Part shown: positions 1-5,741 of the stretch, in pieces
How positions within the stretch are numbered: position 1 is the stretch's first letter
Layout of the letters: each line of letters starts with the position of its first letter
Source of the DNA: JALZAQ01 sp038253885
GTDB lineage: Bacteria > Gemmatimonadota > Gemmatimonadetes > Gemmatimonadales > Gemmatimonadaceae
Assembly: GCA_038253885.1 (NCBI GenBank)
Contig: JBBSGP010000104.1
Location: 1 to 5,989 of the forward strand
Reading direction: 5' to 3'
Length of the DNA: 5,989 nucleotides
The notes under the pieces: generated by a model
Seen by the model: the letters and a program-made list of their open reading frames with translations, nothing else
Databases searched by the model: none
What the model was told of the DNA's origin: nothing
Translations under genes and position numbers: made by a program

Positions 1-921
1 CACGATGCCTTCCTCCTCCAGGGTCGCGGTCGCGGCCAGATCCGCGCCGGCTTCAGCCGAGACGTCTTCCGCATCCTCGGCGTCCGCCTGCACGTCGTCG
101 ACCTCACGCTTGAGGTCGGCGAGGGGGAGGATGCGCGTCTCCCCTTCGGCCGACCGCATCGTCACGCGATCGTTGAAGATGTCGTTCGCGACGACCTTCT
201 CCTCGCCGAGCGAGGTAATGAGGATCTTCCCCTCCTTCGGGAAGCGCTTCCGGCTCTGCACGTAGAACTCGTGCTCGTAGCGGAGGCAGCACATCAGCCG
301 TCCGCAGGCGCCGGAGATCTGCGCCGGGTTCAGCGAGAGGCGTTGATCCTTGGCCACCTGCAGGTTGACCGGGCGGAGGTCGGGAAGCCACCCCGCCGAG
401 CAGTAGCGCCGGCCACATCGGCCGATGCCGTCGAGCCGCTTGGCTTCATCGCGGACGCCGATCTGCTTGAGCTCGATCCGGGTGCGGAAGGCCTGCGCCA
501 GATCGCGCACGAGGCCGCGAAAGTCCACGCGACGCTCGGCGGTGAAGTAGAAGGTGAGCTTGCGACGGTCCCATTGCCACTCGGCATCGGAGATCTTCAT
601 CACGAGGCCATGAGCGCTCACCCGCTCCTTCGCTTTTCGTCGCGCTTCCTCGTCCTGGTCCTTCAGCTCCGCCGCCCGGCGGTCATCTTCACCGGTCGCC
701 GGACGCAGGACCTTGCGCGACGGAGCCTCGCTTCCCGTCCCGTGCGCGCACCCGAGGCACCGCGTCGCCGCCCGGTCGCCCAGTGCGTGCACACGGCCGA
801 GATCCTCGCCCCGGTCGGCCTCCACGATCACGGAGCTGTGGAGTGGCGGAGGTGCCTCGCCGTCCCAGAGGAAGAACTCCCGGCGGTTTCCCTTGAACGA
901 GACTTCGACGAGATGGGTCAT
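1..921 (-). CDS. ricT: PSP1 domain protein, RicT/YaaT-like (3' end outside window)
   Basis: I translated this frame by hand: it is open from the ATG at 921-919 to the window edge, giving 307 residues without a stop. Residues 124-134 (FYFTAERRVDF), 149-161 (IELKQIGVRDEAK) and 202-216 (ISGACGRLMCCLRYE) closely match the PSP1 region of Bacillus RicT/YaaT. In Bacillus that protein works with RicA and RicF in a cytoplasmic complex that carries Fe-S clusters and steers RNase Y mRNA processing; outside Firmicutes the role is less clear. Cysteines at 169, 174, 206, 211 and 212 match the cluster-binding set, but the second half of the usual CC pair is Ser175. An extra CxxC (C55, C58) lies N-terminal. 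From about residue 273 the protein becomes an acidic, alanine-rich tail, making it longer than the roughly 275-residue Bacillus protein. The start lies 2 bp after the accA stop with only a weak GAG as ribosome site, so translation is probably coupled. Family is certain; the exact function in this organism is inferred. Confidence 0.93.
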   Translation of the reverse strand, partial: MTHLVEVSFKGNRREFFLWDGEAPPPLHSSVIVEADRGEDLGRVHALGDRAATRCLGCAHGTGSEAPSRKVLRPATGEDDRRAAELKDQDEEARRKAKERVSAHGLVMKISDAEWQWDRRKLTFYFTAERRVDFRGLVRDLAQAFRTRIELKQIGVRDEAKRLDGIGRCGRRYCSAGWLPDLRPVNLQVAKDQRLSLNPAQISGACGRLMCCLRYEHEFYVQSRKRFPKEGKILITSLGEEKVVANDIFNDRVTMRSAEGETRILPLADLKREVDDVQADAEDAEDVSAEAGADLAATATLEEEGIV

Positions 922-923
922 CG

Positions 924-1892
924 CTACTCGGCGTACTGGCCCATCCGCAGATACTTCTCGCGGCGGCGGCGGACGAGCTTGTCCGGCTTGTAACGCCGCA
1001 GATCATCGAGGTTGCGCACCAGCGCCTCCTGCACCGATGTCGCCGCCTCGTCGTGATTTGCATGAGCTCCGCCGACAGGCTCGGGAATGATCTCATCGAT
1101 CACCTCGAGCTCCAGCAGATCCTGCGCGGTGACCCGGAGCGCCGCCGCGGCGCGCTCCTTCATCTCCGGATTCCGACCATCCTTCCAGAGGATCGCGGCA
1201 CAACCCTCCACCGTGATGACGGAGTAGACGGCGTTCTCCATCATCAGCACGCGATCAGCGACGCCGAGCGCTAGCGCGCCACCCGATCCCCCCTCGCCGA
1301 TCACGGTAGCGATGATCGGGACCTCGAGCCGGCTCATCTCGAAGAGATTACGCGCGATCGCTTCCGATTGCCCGCGCTCCTCGCCTCCGAGTCCGGCCCA
1401 GGCTCCGCTGGTGTCGATGAACGTGATCACGGGAACGTGAAATTTCTCGGCCAGCCTCATCAACCGGAGTGACTTCCGGTAGCCCTCCGGATGCGCCATG
1501 CCGAAGTTGCGCTTCAGATTCTCTTTGGTGTCGCGCCCGCGCTGTTGGCCGATCACCATCACCGTCTCTCCCTCGAGCCTTGCCCAGCCGCCGACGATCG
1601 CGGCGTCCTCCCGGAAGAGCCGATCGCCGTGGAGCTCGATGAAATCGGTGAACGCCAGTCGCAGGTAGTCGAGCGTGAACGGGCGCTTGGTGTTGCGCGC
1701 CACCTGCACTCGCTGATAGGCGGAGAGGTTGCGGTACACCTCCGCGCGCAGATCGCTCAGCTTCCGCTCGAGTCGCAGCGTCTCATCGTCGACCGTGAGC
1801 TGTTGCTTCCCCGCGAGCTTCTTCAGCTCCTCGATCTGCTTCTCCAGCTCGGCGATCGGTTTCTCGAAGTCCAGGGCGCTCGGGCCGGTCAT
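924..1892 (-). CDS. accA: Acetyl-CoA carboxylase carboxyltransferase subunit alpha
   Basis: The product has 322 residues, the normal length for bacterial AccA. With AccD it forms the cytoplasmic carboxyltransferase that moves CO2 from carboxybiotin on AccB to acetyl-CoA, giving malonyl-CoA for fatty-acid synthesis. Visible family marks are an N-terminal helical region (residues 9-60, FEKPIAELEKQIEELKKL at the start), the region around RPFTLDYL (70-77), the EERGQSEAIARNL block (171-183), the oxyanion-hole stretch GEGGSGGAL (199-207), EGCAAILWK (229-237) and IIPEPVGGAH (268-277). The C-terminal 22 residues are basic (KPDKLVRRRREKYLRMG). The start ATG overlaps the dnaE stop as ATGA, and a GGGAG ribosome site sits 6 nt upstream, which supports this start. 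Odd point: residues 160-166 read DTSGAWA where most bacteria have DTPGAYP. dnaE-accA adjacency is a widespread arrangement, also seen in E. coli. Confidence 0.97.
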   Translation of the reverse strand: MTGPSALDFEKPIAELEKQIEELKKLAGKQQLTVDDETLRLERKLSDLRAEVYRNLSAYQRVQVARNTKRPFTLDYLRLAFTDFIELHGDRLFREDAAIVGGWARLEGETVMVIGQQRGRDTKENLKRNFGMAHPEGYRKSLRLMRLAEKFHVPVITFIDTSGAWAGLGGEERGQSEAIARNLFEMSRLEVPIIATVIGEGGSGGALALGVADRVLMMENAVYSVITVEGCAAILWKDGRNPEMKERAAAALRVTAQDLLELEVIDEIIPEPVGGAHANHDEAATSVQEALVRNLDDLRRYKPDKLVRRRREKYLRMGQYAE

Positions 1893-4800
1893 CCGCCGCT
1901 CCCGCGAACCAGCTTGACCCGCTCCGCTCCCAGCAGCGCGCGCAGCTCCGCCAGGGCGGCGTTCGTCAACGCGATGTGCAGTGACCGCGAGCGGAAGCGC
2001 GCCGTCGTGCCATTGCCGTCACTCCAGCGCAGCTCCAGCGGCGCCGACCCGGCATGAACATCCACCAGGTCGCGCAGATCGCGCATCACCTCGGGCGAGA
2101 GCCCTGCGCCCCCCCCACGTTCCAGCTCCAGGGACACGGCGACGTTACCGGTGGCCCTGAGCTCGGCGAACGGGGTGACGGACTCCACGATCAACGTTGG
2201 ATTGTCGCCGCCCTGGTCACGCTTGGAGTAGCCCCCCCTGATCAGCACCGGGACATCCGTGCGGATGCGATCGCCCAACAGAGTCCACGCTTCCGGAAAG
2301 ACCAGCACCTCCGAAGATCCGGAAAAATCCTCGACTGTCAACCGGGCGAACTCCGACCCGCTGCGCTTGCTCACCTGCTTCTTGACCGCCGTCACCACGA
2401 CACCGATGGCGACCGGTCCCTCCAGCCACGCTCCTCCCCCCAACTGTGACACGGTGTGGGTGGCGAACAGCTCGCATTCGGTGCGGAAGGGCTCGAGAGG
2501 GTGGCCGGAGATGTAGAAGCCGAGAATCTCCTTCTCCCGGGCGAGGCGCTCCGTGTCACCCCACGCCTGGACGTTGGGCAGCTGCGGTGACTGGTCAGCT
2601 GACTCCCCGTTGGAATCGCCGTTAGCCGATGACGAGCCGAAAAGAGATGCCTGGCCCGACGCGCGCTCCTCCTGTTGCAGGGCCGCTTCCTGCAGGGCGG
2701 TGTCGACCGCGAACGCATACTGGGAGCGGTGGCCACCCAGGCCGTCGAGGGCGCCGGCGCCGATGAGGGCCTCGAACACGCGCTTGTTGCACAGCCGCAG
2801 ATCGACCCGGTGGCAGAGGTCGAACAGTGAGGCGATCGGAGCGGCTCGGCGCGCGGCCAGAATGGAATCGATTGCCGATCGACCGACGTTGCGAATCGCA
2901 CCCAGGCCGAAGCGGATCCGCTTGTCCCCGACCACGGTGAATTTGTAGCCGGACTCGTTCACATCGGGCGCCAGCACGTCGATGCCGAGCTCGCGCGCTT
3001 CGTTGATGTACTTGACGACGCTGTCCGTGTCCCCGATCTGCGACGACAGCAGCGCCGCCATGTACTCGGCCGGGTGGTGGGCCTTGAGATACGCCGTCTG
3101 ATAGGAGATGATCGAGTACGCGACCGAGTGCGCTTTCGGAAAGCCGTATCGCCCGAACGTCTCGATCTGGCCAGCGATCTCCTCGATCACGCGCCGCTCG
3201 TGGCCGAGCGCCACCGCCTTCTCGATGAACTTACCGAGCTCCAGGCGGATCAGCTCGGGATCCTTCTTCCCGACCGCCTTCCGGAGCACGTCGGCCTCCG
3301 CCAGCGACACTCCCGCCAGCAACTGCGGGATCCGCATCACCTGCTCCTGGTAGGTGATCACACCGAGGGTGCTCTCCAGGATCTCCCGGAGCTCGGGCAG
3401 GGCGTAGGTCACCGGCTCCTCGCCCCGCTTGCGCCGGATGAACACGCGATGCATCCCCGCATCGAGCGGTCCGGGACGCATGAGCGCATTGGAGGCGACG
3501 AGGTCGTCGAAGCGATCGCAGCGCATGCTGCGAAGCATGTCCGTCGCCAGCGGCGACTCGAACTGGAACACGCCGGCTGTACGCCCCGCCCGCAGCATGC
3601 GGTACGTCGCCGGATCATCCAGCGGGACGGCGTCGAGGTCCAGCGGCGCGCCGGTGCGCTGCTCGATCATCACCAGTGCGTCGTGCAGAACGGTGAGCGT
3701 CGTCAGGCCGAGGAAATCGATCTTCAGCATCCCGGCCTTCTCGAGCGCGTTCATGTCGTACTGGGTCACAACCACCGTGTCGTCATCTCCCCCCGCCACT
3801 CCCAGACCGCCGCTGGCCAGCCCGCCCGCGCCCTTGGATGCCTGGGTGCAGATGGGCACGTAGTCGTCCAGAGGTCCTGGTGCGATCACGACTCCGGCCG
3901 CGTGCACTCCCGCATGGCGGGATAGTCCCTCGAGCGCCGTGGCGTAGTCGAGCAGTCGCCGGTATCGGTCATCGTCACGATACAGCTTCTTGATCTCCGC
4001 GACCTGGGTGCATGCCTCCTTCACCGTCAGCGAATAGTTCGGCTGATTCGGAATCAGCTTGGCGAGCTGGTCCGTCTCCGTCGGGGTGAAGCCAAGCACT
4101 CGGCCCACGTCCTTGATGACGGCGCGGGACTTCATCGTGCCGAACGTGATGATCTGCCCGACCGATGCGCGGCCATACTTCTGTCGCACGTACTCGATCA
4201 CCTCGCCGCGGCGCTCGAAGCAGAAATCAACGTCGATGTCCGGCATCGACACCCGCTCCGGGTTCAGGAAGCGCTCGAACAGAAGGTCGAAGCGTAGCGG
4301 ACAGATGTTGGTGATGCGCAGCGCGTAGGCCACCAGCGAGCCAGCGGACGAGCCCCGTCCCGGACCGACCGGGATCCCCCGATCGCGGGCCGCCTTGATG
4401 AAATCGGCAACGATCAGGAAGTAGCCGGCGTAGCCGGTCTTCGTGATCACCGAGAGCTCGTAATCGAGCCGCTGTCGCACTTCGGGTGGAAGCGGAGCGC
4501 CATAACGCTCGACCGCTCCCCGCTCTGCCAGCTGCACCAGCAGCTCGTTCTCCGTCGTCACCCCGGAGGGCAAGGGAAAGGACGGAACGTTGTACTTCCG
4601 GGTGAATTCGATCGCGGACTCGTCCGCCACCCGGAGGGTGTTCTCCAGAACGTCCGGCCGGTCGGGAAAGGCGGACGCCATCTCCGGGGCGCTCTTGAAA
4701 TAGAGGCCGCGATCGTAACGCATGCGATCGGGATCGCTCTGATCCTTGCCGAGCCCGATGCAGAGAAGCACATCGTGAGCGTCGTGGTCGCTGCTCCGGA

Positions 4801-5449
4801 GAAAGTGGGAGTCGTTCGTCGCGACCACCGGAAGTCCCAACTCCTCGGCGAGCCGGAAGATCGCGCTGTTGAGCTCCCGCTGCCCGGGGCTCCCGTGCGC
4901 TTGCACCTCGAGGTAGTATCGGTCGCGGAAGAGCTCGGCGTACCAGCTCGCGGCTTCCCGCCCCGCCGCGACGTCACCGGAGAGGAGGTGCGTCGCGACC
5001 TCTCCCGCCATGCAAGCGGAGGAGACGATCAGGCCTTCGTTGTAGGTGGCCAGCAGCTCGCGGTCCATGCGCGGCTTCGAGTAGAAGCCCTCGGTGTACG
5101 CGAGCGATGAGAGCTTCACCAGATTCTTGTAGCCGGTGGCGTCTCTGGCCAGGATCACCAGGTGGAAATACGGCTTGGGTGCCCGGCTCAGCGCGGCGCC
5201 CGCCGTGCGGGGCCGCATCCGGTCTCGCCGGTCGCCGGGAGCAACGTACGCCTCGATGCCGATGATGGGCTTCAGATTCGCCTTCTTCGCCTTCTCGTGA
5301 AACTCCCACGCCCCATGGAGGTTGCCGTGATCGGTGATCGCGAGCGCCGGCTGCTCCAGCTCCACGGCGCGGGCGATCAGATCGTCGATCCGGTTGGCCC
5401 CGTCGAGCAGGGAATACTCGGAATGGCAGTGAAGATGAACGAAGGACAT
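1889..5449 (-). CDS. dnaE: DNA polymerase III subunit alpha
   Basis: The 1186-residue product is a full-length DnaE-type replicative polymerase, the catalytic subunit of the chromosomal replicase. Domains in order: PHP domain (about 1-280; HLHCH at 5-9, TDHGN at 39-43, NDSH at 212-215), the palm with GPGRGSSAGS (362-371) and PDIDVDF (403-409), catalytic aspartates D404, D406 and D578 (in KIDFLGL), then fingers, a helix-hairpin-helix region (FGLGAIRNVG, 847-856), a beta-clamp binding motif QASLFG (933-938) followed by a Ser/Gly/Asn-rich linker, an OB fold (about 1010-1095) and a C-terminal domain expected to bind tau. A glycine-rich insert lies at about 537-558. The start MSFVHLHCHSEYS fits the family N-terminus, although no Shine-Dalgarno sequence precedes it. 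It is the first gene of the leftward run, its stop overlaps the accA start, and a TATAAT lies about 110 bp upstream. DnaE rather than PolC, since no inserted DEDD exonuclease is seen. Confidence 0.98.
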   Translation of the reverse strand: MSFVHLHCHSEYSLLDGANRIDDLIARAVELEQPALAITDHGNLHGAWEFHEKAKKANLKPIIGIEAYVAPGDRRDRMRPRTAGAALSRAPKPYFHLVILARDATGYKNLVKLSSLAYTEGFYSKPRMDRELLATYNEGLIVSSACMAGEVATHLLSGDVAAGREAASWYAELFRDRYYLEVQAHGSPGQRELNSAIFRLAEELGLPVVATNDSHFLRSSDHDAHDVLLCIGLGKDQSDPDRMRYDRGLYFKSAPEMASAFPDRPDVLENTLRVADESAIEFTRKYNVPSFPLPSGVTTENELLVQLAERGAVERYGAPLPPEVRQRLDYELSVITKTGYAGYFLIVADFIKAARDRGIPVGPGRGSSAGSLVAYALRITNICPLRFDLLFERFLNPERVSMPDIDVDFCFERRGEVIEYVRQKYGRASVGQIITFGTMKSRAVIKDVGRVLGFTPTETDQLAKLIPNQPNYSLTVKEACTQVAEIKKLYRDDDRYRRLLDYATALEGLSRHAGVHAAGVVIAPGPLDDYVPICTQASKGAGGLASGGLGVAGGDDDTVVVTQYDMNALEKAGMLKIDFLGLTTLTVLHDALVMIEQRTGAPLDLDAVPLDDPATYRMLRAGRTAGVFQFESPLATDMLRSMRCDRFDDLVASNALMRPGPLDAGMHRVFIRRKRGEEPVTYALPELREILESTLGVITYQEQVMRIPQLLAGVSLAEADVLRKAVGKKDPELIRLELGKFIEKAVALGHERRVIEEIAGQIETFGRYGFPKAHSVAYSIISYQTAYLKAHHPAEYMAALLSSQIGDTDSVVKYINEARELGIDVLAPDVNESGYKFTVVGDKRIRFGLGAIRNVGRSAIDSILAARRAAPIASLFDLCHRVDLRLCNKRVFEALIGAGALDGLGGHRSQYAFAVDTALQEAALQQEERASGQASLFGSSSANGDSNGESADQSPQLPNVQAWGDTERLAREKEILGFYISGHPLEPFRTECELFATHTVSQLGGGAWLEGPVAIGVVVTAVKKQVSKRSGSEFARLTVEDFSGSSEVLVFPEAWTLLGDRIRTDVPVLIRGGYSKRDQGGDNPTLIVESVTPFAELRATGNVAVSLELERGGGAGLSPEVMRDLRDLVDVHAGSAPLELRWSDGNGTTARFRSRSLHIALTNAALAELRALLGAERVKLVRGSGG
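1899..1903 (-). promoter_or_regulatory. accA ribosome binding site
   Basis: GGGAG on the minus strand lies 6 nt before the accA ATG, within the last codons of dnaE. Together with the ATGA stop/start overlap it fixes the accA start and implies coupled translation after dnaE. Confidence 0.7.
2636..2653 (-). other. Clamp-binding motif in DnaE (QASLFG)
   Basis: Codons 933-938 of dnaE read Gln-Ala-Ser-Leu-Phe-Gly, matching the Qxx[LM]F type of internal beta sliding-clamp motif, at a position comparable with QADMFG in E. coli DnaE. It is followed by a polar, low-complexity linker (about residues 939-958), as expected for an exposed tether between the polymerase core and the OB fold. Confidence 0.8.
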
Positions 5450-5492
5450 GACGTCGATCGGAGAGGTAGGGCAGCGGTCGTCGGCGGCCGTC

Positions 5493-5510
5493 GCGAGCAG
5501 AGATGCTCGC
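5493..5510 (-). promoter_or_regulatory. Hairpin in the dnaE leader
   Basis: GCGAGCA (5493-5499) and TGCTCGC (5504-5510) form a perfect 7-bp inverted repeat around a 4-nt loop. Flanking CGGC (5482-5485) and GCCG (5514-5517) could extend the stem after an internal loop. It lies between the predicted transcription start and the dnaE ATG, ending 43 nt before the start codon. No T-run follows on either strand, so it is not a typical intrinsic terminator. A role in leader folding is inference only. Confidence 0.4.
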
Positions 5511-5559
5511 CGCGCCGGCTGACGGGGTCCAGCCGGGCTCGCCTGCCGGGCTCCGGTGT

Positions 5560-5565
5560 ATTATA
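5560..5565 (-). promoter_or_regulatory. -10 element of the dnaE promoter
   Basis: The minus strand reads TATAAT, a perfect sigma-70-type -10 box, in a conspicuously AT-rich island within very GC-rich DNA. With a 17-bp spacer the -35 position (5583-5588) reads TAGGCG, only 3 of 6 matches to TTGACA, so the upstream element is weak or unlike the E. coli form. Transcription would start near 5553, leaving a dnaE leader of about 100 nt. This is the only good promoter candidate upstream of the dnaE-accA-ricT run. Confidence 0.6.
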
Positions 5566-5650
5566 CCGCCAACGCTATGGCTCGCCTATGGCATGGGAAG
5601 CTCTCGGCATCCCCGTCGAGGCGCTCCCGTAACGCCGCCCGCCGTGCTGC

Positions 5651-5679
5651 GTCCTCGACTCGGGGTGCGGGGCGAGGAC
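5651..5679. repeat. Inverted repeat GTCCTCG / CGAGGAC
   Basis: Perfect 7-bp arms (5651-5657 and 5673-5679) flank a 15-nt G-rich spacer. It lies in the untranslated region upstream of the lipoprotein gene and could be a dimeric protein binding site or an RNA stem. No function can be assigned, and repeats of this size arise by chance in GC-rich DNA. Confidence 0.3.
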
Positions 5680-5690
5680 AGATTGATCGG

Positions 5691-5706
5691 GGCGCGCTGC
5701 CGCGCC
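5691..5706 (+). repeat. GC hairpin upstream of the lipoprotein gene
   Basis: GGCGCG (5691-5696), loop CTGC and CGCGCC (5701-5706) form an all-G:C 6-bp stem. Only two T residues follow, so it falls short of an intrinsic terminator. If the lipoprotein transcript starts upstream, the hairpin would sit in its leader, 35 nt before the ATG. Confidence 0.3.
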
Positions 5707-5733
5707 TTCACCACCTGAATTCTTCGACGACAC

Positions 5734-5739
5734 GAGGTG
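5734..5739 (+). promoter_or_regulatory. Ribosome binding site of the lipoprotein gene
   Basis: GAGGTG precedes the ATG at 5742, with 4 nt between GAGG and the start codon, a little tight but workable. It supports this start over the in-frame ATG at 5757, which has no comparable site. The sequence lies within the 13-base interrupted palindrome GACAC-GAG-GTGTC (5729-5741). Confidence 0.55.
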
Positions 5740-5741
5740 TC

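Larger units (their letters stand above)
5450..5741. other. Divergent intergenic region between dnaE and lipoprotein gene
   Basis: This region of 292 bases separates the leftward dnaE run from the rightward lipoprotein gene, so it must carry the control of both. It holds the dnaE -10 box, the leader hairpin, a direct repeat GCCGGGCTC (5532-5540 and 5545-5553, 13 bp apart), an inverted repeat at 5651-5679, a GC hairpin at 5691-5706 and a small palindrome next to the lipoprotein start. Short ORFs here lack ribosome sites and recognisable products. No tRNA, riboswitch or other RNA gene was recognised. Confidence 0.75.

Noticed and set aside
271..993. Plus-strand ORF of 240 codons
   Set aside because: It lies opposite the PSP1 gene and the end of accA, whose minus-strand products match known families. 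Its Arg/Ala/Pro-rich product looks like a GC-rich antisense frame.
1491..2057. Plus-strand ORF of 188 codons across the dnaE-accA junction
   Set aside because: It is antisense to two well-identified genes and has no family features.
3074..3925. Plus-strand ORF of 283 codons
   Set aside because: It is fully antisense to dnaE catalytic-core codons, with a His/Arg-rich product and no recognisable motif or ribosome site.
5532..5553. Direct repeat GCCGGGCTC, 13 bp apart, as a binding-site array
   Set aside because: Only two copies of a low-complexity GC nonamer exist, near the predicted transcription start; chance is the simpler explanation.
5683..5711. TTGATC as a -35 box for the lipoprotein gene
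   Set aside because: At 16 to 18 bp spacing no TATAAT-like hexamer follows (CTTCAC or similar), so a promoter is not supported.
5503..5718. Intergenic plus-strand ORF of 71 codons
   Set aside because: Its ATG lies inside the leader hairpin, no good ribosome site precedes it, and the product is unrecognisable; it also runs through the -10 region.
5691..5720. Possible intrinsic terminator
   Set aside because: The GC stem is short and only two T residues follow; no plus-strand gene ends upstream.
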